A DNA stretch of 64,000 nt from NCBI GenBank assembly GCA_020073395.1, contig JAIQFF010000015.1, positions 1 through 64,000 of the forward strand, in the 5' to 3' direction. This DNA is from Terriglobia bacterium. Its GTDB lineage: Bacteria; Acidobacteriota; Terriglobia; Terriglobales; Acidobacteriaceae. This document shows positions 56,303 to 64,000 of the stretch, in pieces. Position 1 is the first letter of the stretch; every line of letters starts with the position of its first letter. A model generated the notes under the pieces. It had not been told where the DNA came from and did no database searches. It worked only from the letters and a program-made list of their open reading frames with translations. A program made the position numbers and the translations under genes.

Positions 56303-58323
56303 ATGCGATCCTGGACTTACCGGTGTTTGTGGATGATTGTGCTGCTGCTGGGTAGTCCTGCACTCGCTCCGGCCCAGGCAACTGCAGAAACAACTATCCT
56401 CATCGACGCCACAAAAATCGGAAGCCACGCAGTCCCGCGAACAATTTTCGGCACATTCCTGGAACCGATCGGCAACTCCACTTACAACGGGCTTTGGGCG
56501 GAGATCTTGCAGAATCCCAGTTTTGAAAACAATCTCTGGGACGTAAAACACATCGCCGACATGGTCAGGGACGATCCGGAACTCAACCGCGCTTCGGAAA
56601 TGTCGTTGCCCTTGCCCTGGGAGCCGCTCCGCTATTCGCAGGGATCGCGCTATGCTCCGCAGTGGAACGACGCCGCGAATTCGCAACGCTCATTGTTGCT
56701 GATGGCTTTGCCGGACCAGCAGACCGGTATTCGCCAGAAAGTTTATCTTCCCGTCCGCCGCGTTTCGCACTATGTCGGAAGCGTTTATCTGAGGCACGTG
56801 GGTGGCCCGGCTATCGTTGAAGTTTCTCTACGCGAGCGCAACCATCCGGACCATATCTTCAATAGTCGTGAAATCAAGCTCAGCACCTCGGGGTGGCAAC
56901 GTTACGAATTCACGCTCGATGTTCCTCCCCATCAACTGCAATCTCTTGAGCCTGCGGATTTCGTCATCGCCGCCAGTGGCGAAACTCGCGTTGCTGGTCG
57001 ATCAGGCGTCCCTGCTTCCAGGCGACAACGTGGATGGCATGGACCCGGAAATGATCGCGATGTCGCGAGATCTCAAGACGCCAATCGTGCGTTTCGGTGG
57101 AAATTTCACCTCGGCTTACCACTGGCGAGACGGCGTCGGGCCGCGCGACCAACGCGTCAGCATGTTGAATGCCGCCTGGGGCATTCCCGAGTACAACCAG
57201 TTCGGACGGATGAGTTCTTGCGCTTTTGCCAATTGATTGGAGCGGACCCTCAGATCGCCCTGAATCTCGGTACCGGCACTCCACAAGAGGCCGCCGATTG
57301 GGTGCAATATGTAAACGCTCATTGGGCAGATCATTCGGGAGGGTTGCTCTGGGAACTCGGGAACGAACTCTGGGGAGACTTTCAAATCGGGTATCCAACT
57401 CTTCCTCGCGTGGCAGAAAGAACGAAATTATTCAGCGCGGCGGTTCGAAGGTAGATCCAAAGGCCCGTCTGATTGCGACCGGCGGCGATCCGGATTCGTT
57501 TGCGAAGTGGAATGACGCGCAACTCGTTAATGCTCCCGACGCCTTCAACTACCTTTCCACGCATTTTGTCGTGACCACGAACTCGGTGCAGGCGCCTCAC
57601 CCTTCCCCCGATTTCATCGCCCAGGCCACCTTTGCGCTCCCCGTCGAACTCGAGCGCCGCCTGCAGCAAATGCATCAGCAGATTCAGGACTCTCCCGGAC
57701 GCGACCAAGTGAAGACCGCCTTCACCGAATGGCTCTATTGGTCGTCGGAAGATGTGTTCTCCCCGCGCTACGACAACATGGGCGGGGCCATAGGAACCGG
57801 GGGCTTCCTGAATATGCTGTTGAGAAACGCCGACATCGTTCCGGTTTCTGACATGACCGGGATCATCGAGTTTGGGGGGATCTGGAAGAAACGCGGCCGG
57901 GTTTTTGGCGTCCCGGCGTATTGGGTTTTTCAGCTTTACTCGAATGCCGATCTCAATCGCCTGGTCGAAACTCACAGCAATGTCCCGACCTACGACATCC
58001 AAGAGGGATCCACTCGCCTGCCCAGGATTGCCGGCGTACCCTATCTCGACGTGGTTGCGGCGCTGAATAGTTCCGCGACCAAACTGACTCTGTTCTGCGT
58101 GAATCGTCACCTGACACAGGACGTCGAAACCAGAATAGAGATCAGCGGCTTCCGGCCAACCCAGGCCAGGGCGCGATCAGTGTTTGCGGAAAGCATTTAT
58201 GAAAAGAATGACGAAAACCAGCCCCAGCACATCTATCCGCGGGAAACCTCTCTAACGGGAGTGTCGGCCGATTTCAAGTACACTTTCAGACACGAAAGCG
58301 TGACTGTAATCGAATTGAACTGA
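56303..58323 (+). pseudogene. GH51-type arabinofuranosidase with three frameshifts
   Basis: A signal peptide (LWMIVLLLGSPALAPAQA) starts at the ATG at 56303 (GAGGTG upstream). It continues as a GH51-like protein with an N-terminal CBM-type region (RTIFGTFLEPIGNSTYNG) in one frame to about 56990. It resumes in the +1 frame (LVDQASLLPGDNVDGMD) to about 57205, returns to the first frame (TDEFLRFCQLIGADPQIALN, with acid/base Glu in LGNELWGDF) to about 57446, and ends in the third frame (VDPKARLIATGGDPDSF to VIELN). One single-base insertion and two single-base deletions explain all three. With them corrected the protein would be about 673 residues. The nucleophile is probably Glu in AFTEWLYWS. 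Decay or sequencing error are both possible. Confidence 0.8.
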
Positions 58324-59023
58324 CCGCCGGCGGCATTACTTTTCAGCATCAACGATTTCACCTGAACCTATGCAGCGTTGATTTCTGGATCGCCGATCGG
58401 GACGCGTGCGCCTCTCACTATCAGAGTGCGGAGGAAGGAGTGGCGCATTTTTGTGGTCCTCAGGAAAGAATCAATCAGTTGCCGGCAACTGCAGATTTGC
58501 AAGCGCCCTTTCTTACCTATCGGCGGGTTTCGGCATTACGTTGTCGGTCGAAATGTCAGCTCCAAACTATGCAGGGATAGTCCTTCACGGTTCGGCTTTT
58601 AGCCCAGCGAGTCGCTCACCGTCGAACTGGCCTCTGGTCCTGAGGGCGGCAAACAACAGGCGACTGCCCCCAGCGGCCACATGTACTGCAGCGATTTTCC
58701 CAGCGATCCGCCGAAAAAGACCGCTTTCGCACTGTGGGCTTCAACAGGTCGCGGCTAAGAACAAACAGCAGAATGACCAACAGTGGCGGGATGAATACCC
58801 AACACAAGACTAGGCCCCACGCAGATCGGTGAAAAAGAAAAGAAAAAGCGCGACAACACCTGGAAGCAGTGAATCCTCACACAGCCTGAAAGTCACTTCA
58901 AAGACCGCTGGGGGCCAGAAATTACCTCACGAGCGACTGCGCGAATCGACGATGCCAGGAATGCGACCGGAGTAGTTTAGACTGTCTCGCTGTCCAAGCG
59001 CGATGCCTAGGAGAGAAGCCGTC
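58324..59023. other. intergenic region, no supported gene
   Basis: 700 bases between the GH51 remnant and the split-barrel protein. A minus-strand frame ending at 58616 starts with a short hydrophobic stretch (FIPPLLVILLFVLSRDLLK) but has no good start or family. Nothing else was recognised. Confidence 0.3.
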
Positions 59024-59503
59024 ATGCGAATTACTGCAATTTCCCAACATGAATGTAGTGAGCTATTGAAACGCCTATATATCGGCAGGCTGGGGTGTGC
59101 GTTGGACAACCAACCACATATAGTACCTGTTTACTTTTCGTATGAGCCTGACTCCATCTACATTTTTTCAACTGTCGGGAAGAAGATTGAGTGGATGCGG
59201 CAAAATCCCAAGGTTTGTCTGCAAGCCGACGAGATAGTAGATGGATTGGAATGGCTTAGCGTAATAGTGACTGGAACGTACTTGGAGCTGACGGGGCCGC
59301 AATACGACGCTCAGCGGGAGCATGCGCAGGAACGACTCGCCGAGTATTCTGAATGGTGGCGAATTCCTCTGGCGGAAAGGCGCGAACAAACCGCCGATCT
59401 GTCGATTCAGACTTTGTTCTTTCGCATCGATATTAATTCGATGAGCGGGCTCCGTGCTATGTATGAAGCCGAGGACACCGCTCGGACGTGGAGGTCAAAT
59501 TGA
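59024..59503 (+). CDS. pyridoxamine 5'-phosphate oxidase-like FMN-binding split-barrel protein
   Basis: 159 residues from the ATG at 59024 (AGGAGA upstream). The start MRITAISQHECSELLKR, the strand GRLGCALDNQPHIVPVYFSY and the flavin-contact segment IYIFSTVGKKIEWMRQNPKV match the PNPOx-like family of small FMN-dependent proteins. Their reactions vary (flavin/nitro reductase, haem oxygenase-like, nitroimidazole resistance). Single cytosolic gene. An earlier in-frame ATG at 59003 adds seven residues and is less likely. Confidence 0.8.
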   Translation: MRITAISQHECSELLKRLYIGRLGCALDNQPHIVPVYFSYEPDSIYIFSTVGKKIEWMRQNPKVCLQADEIVDGLEWLSVIVTGTYLELTGPQYDAQREHAQERLAEYSEWWRIPLAERREQTADLSIQTLFFRIDINSMSGLRAMYEAEDTARTWRSN

Positions 59504-59574
59504 GAAGGAGTGAAGATAGATTTCCTCACTGCCAGAACCGCGCGGCTGGCTCGATCGGTTGTCCCGGCTTGTGC

Positions 59575-59736
59575 TCAAGCTTCTTGCGAGGTTCGCAACC
59601 CTCCGCTCGCGTGATCGAGGCTCGGTCTGTTCATTTCTTCCTGTTTCGCGGCCTTTGAGATCGGGGCCAACTCCTTCTTCATCTGGTCGACGGCGAAGGT
59701 CTGAACAACCATCTCCGGCTTGTCGGGCAGGAACAT
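59575..59736 (-). CDS. small hypothetical protein, uncertain
   Basis: A 53-codon frame beginning MFLPDKPEMVVQTFAVDQM with GGGAG just upstream of the ATG at 59736, rich in Lys/Glu and protein-like. The same frame is open upstream with reasonable composition (QYVAHILEQGQICARISYHS) but lacks a start there, so this may be the tail of a decayed gene. It sits in the 325-base gap between the split-barrel and saccharopine dehydrogenase-like genes. Confidence 0.35.
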   Translation of the reverse strand: MFLPDKPEMVVQTFAVDQMKKELAPISKAAKQEEMNRPSLDHASGGLRTSQEA

Positions 59737-59828
59737 GATCTCCCGCCTGTTATTCCGTTTCGAATGGTACGAAATGCGAGCACAAATCTGGCCCTGCTCG
59801 AGGATGTGAGCAACGTATTGAGTGCAAG

Positions 59829-61019
59829 TTAGTCCACGCTGTACCTGATGTGGATTCCACGTTTGGACATTTCGTCCAGAAACAGGTCAGCGGGGACGTC
59901 TCGTTCCTGCAGCACGCCACCGCGTTTGGTGAGGGCGCCGGAAGCGATCATTTGTACGACAATCGAGGCCGGAAATGCGGTGGTGCGCATCATAGCGCTC
60001 ATGTCGGTCTTAGGATCGTAGTGATCGACCAGGGTGAAGCTGGCGACGCGGCCCTTGAGGCGTCCGCCCAGCAAGCCGCGCACGCCCGGCGAACTCACTG
60101 ACTCGTGCGCTTCTAGGCGCATGATGCAGACATCCGGGCCCTTTCCGGCAAATTTACCCTCGAAGATTTTTGACATCACGGCTCGGGGCGTGATCTCAGC
60201 TCCGTTGACACGCATCTTGTCGCTGGAAAAAAGGCCGAGCGCCTTTAATTCGCAGAGCAGATCGTAATGGCCCGGGTAGCGAAGCGTTTTCTCGAAACAC
60301 TCGCCGACCCTTCCTTCGAAACTTTCGGGCAGAGTTGACGTGCCGCCGGAAGTGTGGAAGGCAACAAGGGGCGCGAAGCCCGGCATATGAAATTCCTCGG
60401 GTTCTGTGAGCGGTTCAATTGTGACCAGTTTGCCTTTGCGGAGAATACGAGCTGGTTCCACGTACTCGTTGATGAGGCCTTCCACCGAGAAAACCAGCTG
60501 GTAGTGGAACGGCGGCATGGGCTTTTCGGGGAGGCCGCCGACGTAGAGTTTGAGGGCGTCGGCGCGGCCGCCGAGGCGGCGGACGAGTTCGCCGCCGAGA
60601 ATGGAAGCCATGCCGGGAGAAAGGCCGCAGTCGGGAGCGAGAGCGACATCACGCTTCTCAGCTTCGCTGGCGAGCGCAAGTTCCTGGCGGACGACGGTGT
60701 TGTTTCCGCCGAGGTCGGCAAAGTGGCACCGCGCTTCTATGGCAGCTTTCGCGAGGCCGAGATTCAGAAAATAGGGGACGGCCGAGAGCGCAGCGTCATG
60801 GCCACGCATAAGCTTGGCGGCAGCCTTCTTACTACTGGCGTCGAGCGCGAGAGCGCGGACTTTCTTATCGCCGGTAATCCTGTTTACGCGGGCGGCTACT
60901 TCGCGAGCGCGTTTGAGGTCGCTATCGGCGAGGGAGACTGACTCAACCTGCGATTGGCGCGCCATGTCGAAGGCGGCCGCCGAACCCATCATGCCAGAAC
61001 CGATGACTAAGAGCTTCAA
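59829..61019 (-). CDS. saccharopine dehydrogenase-family oxidoreductase
   Basis: About 396 residues. The N-terminal NAD(P)-binding motif LLVIGSGMMGSAAAFDMARQ and the segments ALSAVPYFLNLGLAKAAIEA, CHFADLGGNN and ALAPDCGLSPGMASILGGEL are typical of saccharopine reductase/dehydrogenase proteins (lysine 2-aminoadipate type and bacterial relatives). The TTG at 61019 is chosen because GAGGTG lies 7 bases upstream; the frame is open nine codons further. It stands alone, so its substrate (saccharopine, carboxynorspermidine or other) is open. Confidence 0.8.
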   Translation of the reverse strand: MKLLVIGSGMMGSAAAFDMARQSQVESVSLADSDLKRAREVAARVNRITGDKKVRALALDASSKKAAAKLMRGHDAALSAVPYFLNLGLAKAAIEARCHFADLGGNNTVVRQELALASEAEKRDVALAPDCGLSPGMASILGGELVRRLGGRADALKLYVGGLPEKPMPPFHYQLVFSVEGLINEYVEPARILRKGKLVTIEPLTEPEEFHMPGFAPLVAFHTSGGTSTLPESFEGRVGECFEKTLRYPGHYDLLCELKALGLFSSDKMRVNGAEITPRAVMSKIFEGKFAGKGPDVCIMRLEAHESVSSPGVRGLLGGRLKGRVASFTLVDHYDPKTDMSAMMRTTAFPASIVVQMIASGALTKRGGVLQERDVPADLFLDEMSKRGIHIRYSVD

Positions 61020-61634
61020 GCGTTCACCTCGTGAAACGGTGTTCAAGATTTCAATCTACACCGGCTGCGAAATGCCCGCCAGTTTCGCCGAAGTCTGCCA
61101 CCCTACGGTGAAGGGTCGGTGGCCCTCTGTTTTCCCCTGGAACCCATCGTCGTTGCCCGTATGGGGTCGGCACAGATCCGGCAGATCGCTTCAGCCATCG
61201 TGAGTACGTCGGCCAGAGTGACTATCCGACCCATATACGTGCGGCCGCTTCGCCTTTAGGCCGGATGTGAACAGACTCCGGGGTAGGTTGTTCCCCGAGC
61301 CTCCCCAGACTCAACCGAATCTGGGGTTTTCTGCTTGTTGGCTGCCACGTCGCTCCATCCCACTTCCCGCGACCGAGACACTCTATAAACTGCGGAGAAC
61401 CGAGCACCCTACAATCATTTCCTCGGCCAGCCGGGGCAGCCCCACACCGAAACCATCGCAAGAATCGAAGAAGTCTGTGAAATCACGTTGATCCGTGACC
61501 TGAGTCACAGCACTGGATGGGAGATCTCTGATATTCAGGTCGAAATAATTGGCACCGGGGAAGTCTTCTAGGCTCGCTTTCCGGTGATCGCCTTGGTTGG
61601 CTCCCCGGGTAAGACACGAAAAAGAGGTGAGCCC
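61020..61634. other. intergenic region upstream of the hydrogenase genes
   Basis: 615 bases between the divergent saccharopine dehydrogenase-like and hydrogenase genes. Bases ~61385-61570 contain a plus-strand frame with protein-like content (TIARIEEVCEITLIRDLSHS, then TGWEISDIQVEIIGTGEVF and stop) but no good start codon. It could be a gene remnant. No RNA recognised. Confidence 0.35.
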
Positions 61635-62753
61635 ATGTTCCCGTCGAATCAGACCTTCACCAGGGCCCTGCAGCAGAAGGGTATCAACCGCCGCCGGTTT
61701 ATCAAATTCTGCACCGCGATGACCGCCACTCTTGCGCTTCCTCCGCGATATGTAGCGCAGGTGGCAGCTGCGCTGGAAAAAGCGCGAAAGCCCGTGCTGG
61801 TGTGGCTGCAGTTTCAGGATTGCGCGGGAAACTCCGAATCCATCCTCCGCTCCAGCCATCCTTCGGTGCTGGAAGTCGTGCTGGATCTCTTCTCCTGGGA
61901 ATATCACGAACTCGTCATGGCAGGCGCCGGGCACCAGGCCGAGGCCGCACTGGAACGGGTGGTGCGGGAGGAAAAGGGCAAATTCCTCGCCGTAGTGGAA
62001 GGTGCAGTTCCTCTGGCTGATGACGGCGTGTATTGCACGGTAGGTGGTCGAACCGCACTCGACATCGCTCGACACGTTTGCCCCAATGCCGCCGCTACCA
62101 TTGCGGCGGGAGCCTGCGCCTGGGACGGCGGGCTGGTTCGTGCCCATCCCAACCCCACCGGTGCAGTAGGGATCTCGGAGGCTGTGCCTGAGGCCAACGT
62201 GATCAACCTAGGCGGTTGTCCGCAGAATCCGGCTAACACCGCGGCCGTGCTGGTGCATTACCTCACTTTCGGCCAGTTGCCTGCCATGGATCAATATCAC
62301 CGGCCCTTGTTTGCTTATGGACGGATCATCCACGACCAGTGCGAGCGTCGCGCCCACTACGATGCCGGCCGGTTCGTGCAGGAATGGGGCGACGAAGGCC
62401 ATCGCAAGGGATGGTGCCTGTACAAGATGGGGTGCAAAGGACCCGAGGCCACTTTCAACTGCCCCTCGGTGCGGTGGAACGACGGTACAAGCTGGCCGGT
62501 CAAAGCCGGCCACGGCTGCCTGGCTTGCGCCTCTCACCGTTTCTGGGACGTTCGCTCTCCCTTCTACGAGCGGCTGCCGCAGGTTCCGGGCTTCGGCGCA
62601 GACGTGACCGCCGGCGAGATCGGAATGGGTGTCACGGCGGCCGTGGCCGGCGCCACGATTGTCCATGGAATCGCCAGCGCCATTCGTGACCGCATGAGAA
62701 CCCAGCCGGAAGCAGTTCCACCGCAGGCGAGCAACCAGCCGCCGAAAGCATAG
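61635..62753 (+). CDS. [NiFe] hydrogenase small subunit, Tat-exported, group 1 type
   Basis: 372 residues from the ATG at 61635 (AGAGGTGA upstream). A Tat signal (INRRRFIKFCTAMTATLALP) is followed by the Fe-S protein: proximal cluster region WLQFQDCAGNSESILR, AAGACAWDGG and LGGCPQNPAN, then distal/medial cluster cysteines in HDQCERRAHYDAG, GWCLYKMGCKGPEATFNCP and GHGCLACASH. A C-terminal membrane helix (MGVTAAVAGATIVHGIASAI) anchors it. The order and signal fit membrane-bound uptake hydrogenases. The usual CxxC of the proximal cluster reads C-A-G-N, so the second Cys is Asn. The large subunit follows after 9 bases. Confidence 0.92.
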   Translation: MFPSNQTFTRALQQKGINRRRFIKFCTAMTATLALPPRYVAQVAAALEKARKPVLVWLQFQDCAGNSESILRSSHPSVLEVVLDLFSWEYHELVMAGAGHQAEAALERVVREEKGKFLAVVEGAVPLADDGVYCTVGGRTALDIARHVCPNAAATIAAGACAWDGGLVRAHPNPTGAVGISEAVPEANVINLGGCPQNPANTAAVLVHYLTFGQLPAMDQYHRPLFAYGRIIHDQCERRAHYDAGRFVQEWGDEGHRKGWCLYKMGCKGPEATFNCPSVRWNDGTSWPVKAGHGCLACASHRFWDVRSPFYERLPQVPGFGADVTAGEIGMGVTAAVAGATIVHGIASAIRDRMRTQPEAVPPQASNQPPKA

Positions 62754-62762
62754 GAGGATCGT

Positions 62763-64000
62763 ATGGCACGCATCGTGGTTGACCCGGTGACCCGCATTGA
62801 GGGCCACCTGCGCATCGAGGCTGAGCTCAACGGAGGCGCGATATCGGACGCTTGGAGCTCAGGAACCATGTTTCGTGGGATTGAGCTGATCCTGCGCGGC
62901 CGCGATCCTCGCGAAGCCTGGATCTGGGCACAACGGATCTGCGGGGTGTGCACGACCGTTCACGCCCTGACGTCGGTGCGTGCCGTCGAAGACGCGCTCG
63001 GCATCGAGGTTCCAGAGAATGCCAACCTGATCCGCAATATCATCGGCGCCAGCCAGTATGTGCAGGACCATGTGATCCATTTCTATCACCTGCACGCGCT
63101 CGACTGGGTTGATGTGACTCTGGCGCTGAAAGCCGATCCTGCCAAGACGGAGCAGTTGGCTGAGTCCATTTCACCCTGGCCGAAGTCCAGCCGGACTTAC
63201 TTCAAGGGCATCCAGGACCGTGTTAAGGCGCTGGTCGAGAGCAAGCAGTTGAGCCTGTTCAGCAGCGGATATTGGGGCCATCCTGCATATCATCTGCCGC
63301 CCGAGGCCAATCTGCTGGCCGTTGCCCACTACATCGAGGCCCTGGAATTTCAGAGGGACTACATCCGTATCCACGCGGTGCTGGGCGGGAAGAACCCGCA
63401 CCTGCAGACCTACCTGGTCGGTGGTATGTCCACCGCCATGGATCCAAACGAGCCGCAGGCCACGATCAATCCCGAGAGAATTACGTTCCTGGCGGAGCTG
63501 GCGAGTAAAGCGCAGACCTTCGTTGACCAGGTCTATATTCCGGATGTGCTGGCCGTCGCCAGCTTTTATCGCGACTGGTTCGGGCGTGGCGAGGGACTGG
63601 GAAATTTCCTCTCGTATGGCGACTTTCCCCAGGGCAGCGTCAAGGATTCCGCCCGCTTCTACCTGCCCCGTGGCGCCATCTTCAACCGTGATCTTTCCAA
63701 GGTGCAACCGGTCGATCCAGCCAATGTGGCGGAATACGTGACTCATTCCTGGTATCAGTATTCCGACGGAGATCAGAACCCGAAGCATCCCTACCAGGGC
63801 GAAACCAACCCCAAGTACACCGGACCGAAACCACCGTTTGAGAATCTGCAGACCGACCAGAAGTACTCCTGGCTTAAAGCGCCGCGCTACCAGGACCATC
63901 CGATGGAAGTCGGCCCTCTGTCCCGCATGCTGGTGGCCTATGCCTCCGGACATCAGGAGGTCAAAGACTTGGTAAACGGCGCCTTGGCCAAGCTGAACGC
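62763..64000 (+). CDS. [NiFe] hydrogenase large subunit (3' end outside window)
   Basis: About 412 codons are visible from the ATG at 62763 (AGGAGG upstream), open to the window edge. The start VVDPVTRIEGHLRIEAEL and the L1 motif RICGVCTTVHALTSVRAVEDAL (shown in part: RICGVCTTVHA) provide two of the four Ni-Fe ligating cysteines. Later segments SSGYWGHPAYHLPPEANL and HSWYQYSDGDQNPKHPYQG fit group 1 large subunits. The second CxxC (L2, near the C-terminus) lies beyond the window. Together with the small subunit it oxidises H2 at the periplasmic face. Confidence 0.92.
   Translation, partial: MARIVVDPVTRIEGHLRIEAELNGGAISDAWSSGTMFRGIELILRGRDPREAWIWAQRICGVCTTVHALTSVRAVEDALGIEVPENANLIRNIIGASQYVQDHVIHFYHLHALDWVDVTLALKADPAKTEQLAESISPWPKSSRTYFKGIQDRVKALVESKQLSLFSSGYWGHPAYHLPPEANLLAVAHYIEALEFQRDYIRIHAVLGGKNPHLQTYLVGGMSTAMDPNEPQATINPERITFLAELASKAQTFVDQVYIPDVLAVASFYRDWFGRGEGLGNFLSYGDFPQGSVKDSARFYLPRGAIFNRDLSKVQPVDPANVAEYVTHSWYQYSDGDQNPKHPYQGETNPKYTGPKPPFENLQTDQKYSWLKAPRYQDHPMEVGPLSRMLVAYASGHQEVKDLVNGALAKLN

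Noticed and set aside
58616-58807. Minus-strand frame with a hydrophobic start resembling a sensor kinase N-terminus
   Set aside because: Only about 25 residues look membrane-like, the start would be TTG without a ribosome-binding site, and the rest has no protein-like pattern.

Overview
The window is GC-rich bacterial DNA that most resembles a soil Acidobacteriota (Terriglobia-like) genome. This is an inference from gene content: two very large Oar-type TonB-dependent proteins with carboxypeptidase-regulatory N-domains, a cluster of exported FG-GAP/ASPIC-UnbV (CRTAC1-type) proteins coupled to TPR proteins, separate MacB-like ATPase and permease genes, and sugar-oxidation genes of the GMC / subunit 3 / DUF1080 / Gfo-Idh type. 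I saw no rRNA, tRNA, CRISPR array, integrase or insertion sequence.

Layout. 1-2.7 kb: an A-type Fe-S carrier, then a molybdate-type ABC permease/ATPase pair on the minus strand. 2.96-7.06 kb: a MacA/MacB-like export operon with a small DNA-binding-like gene between ATPase and permease. 7.1-10.4 kb: Oar-like receptor. 10.8-12.2 kb: APC amino acid permease. 12.6-14.1 kb: S53 (sedolisin) peptidase without a recognisable propeptide. 14.25-16.46 kb: PQQ dehydrogenase with a haem c site. 16.9-17.8 kb: exported Nif3-like protein. 17.9-23.5 kb: a sugar-oxidation cluster (GMC oxidoreductase, Tat-exported small subunit, DUF1080 hydrolase, Gfo/Idh dehydrogenase, MFS importer). 23.8-29.5 kb: a compact three-gene minus-strand operon. 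30.1-34.3 kb: RND efflux pump and adaptor. 35.1-36.75 kb: crcB, a small Cys-containing ORF and PII-like DUF190 genes, all overlapping. 37.4-50.3 kb: TPR and CRTAC1-type proteins. 50.4-54.1 kb: a second Oar-like receptor. 54.7-58.3 kb: two divergent GH51 arabinofuranosidase genes, both damaged. 59-61 kb: FMN-binding split-barrel protein and saccharopine dehydrogenase-like protein. 61.6-64 kb: [NiFe] hydrogenase small and large subunits, the latter cut by the window end.

The best candidate for an undescribed system is the operon at 23.8-29.5 kb. Its first gene encodes an LGFP-repeat protein. Its second encodes a 965-residue protein built from about 19 consecutive, nearly constant 29-residue helical repeats ending in an HExxH metallopeptidase-like domain. 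Its third encodes a small gingipain/caspase-like (C25) cysteine peptidase translationally coupled to the second. None of the three has a visible signal peptide. Other points of note are the two damaged GH51 genes, a Cys-to-Asn change at the proximal cluster motif of the hydrogenase small subunit, and the propeptide-less S53 peptidase under a promoter that holds nested palindromes.
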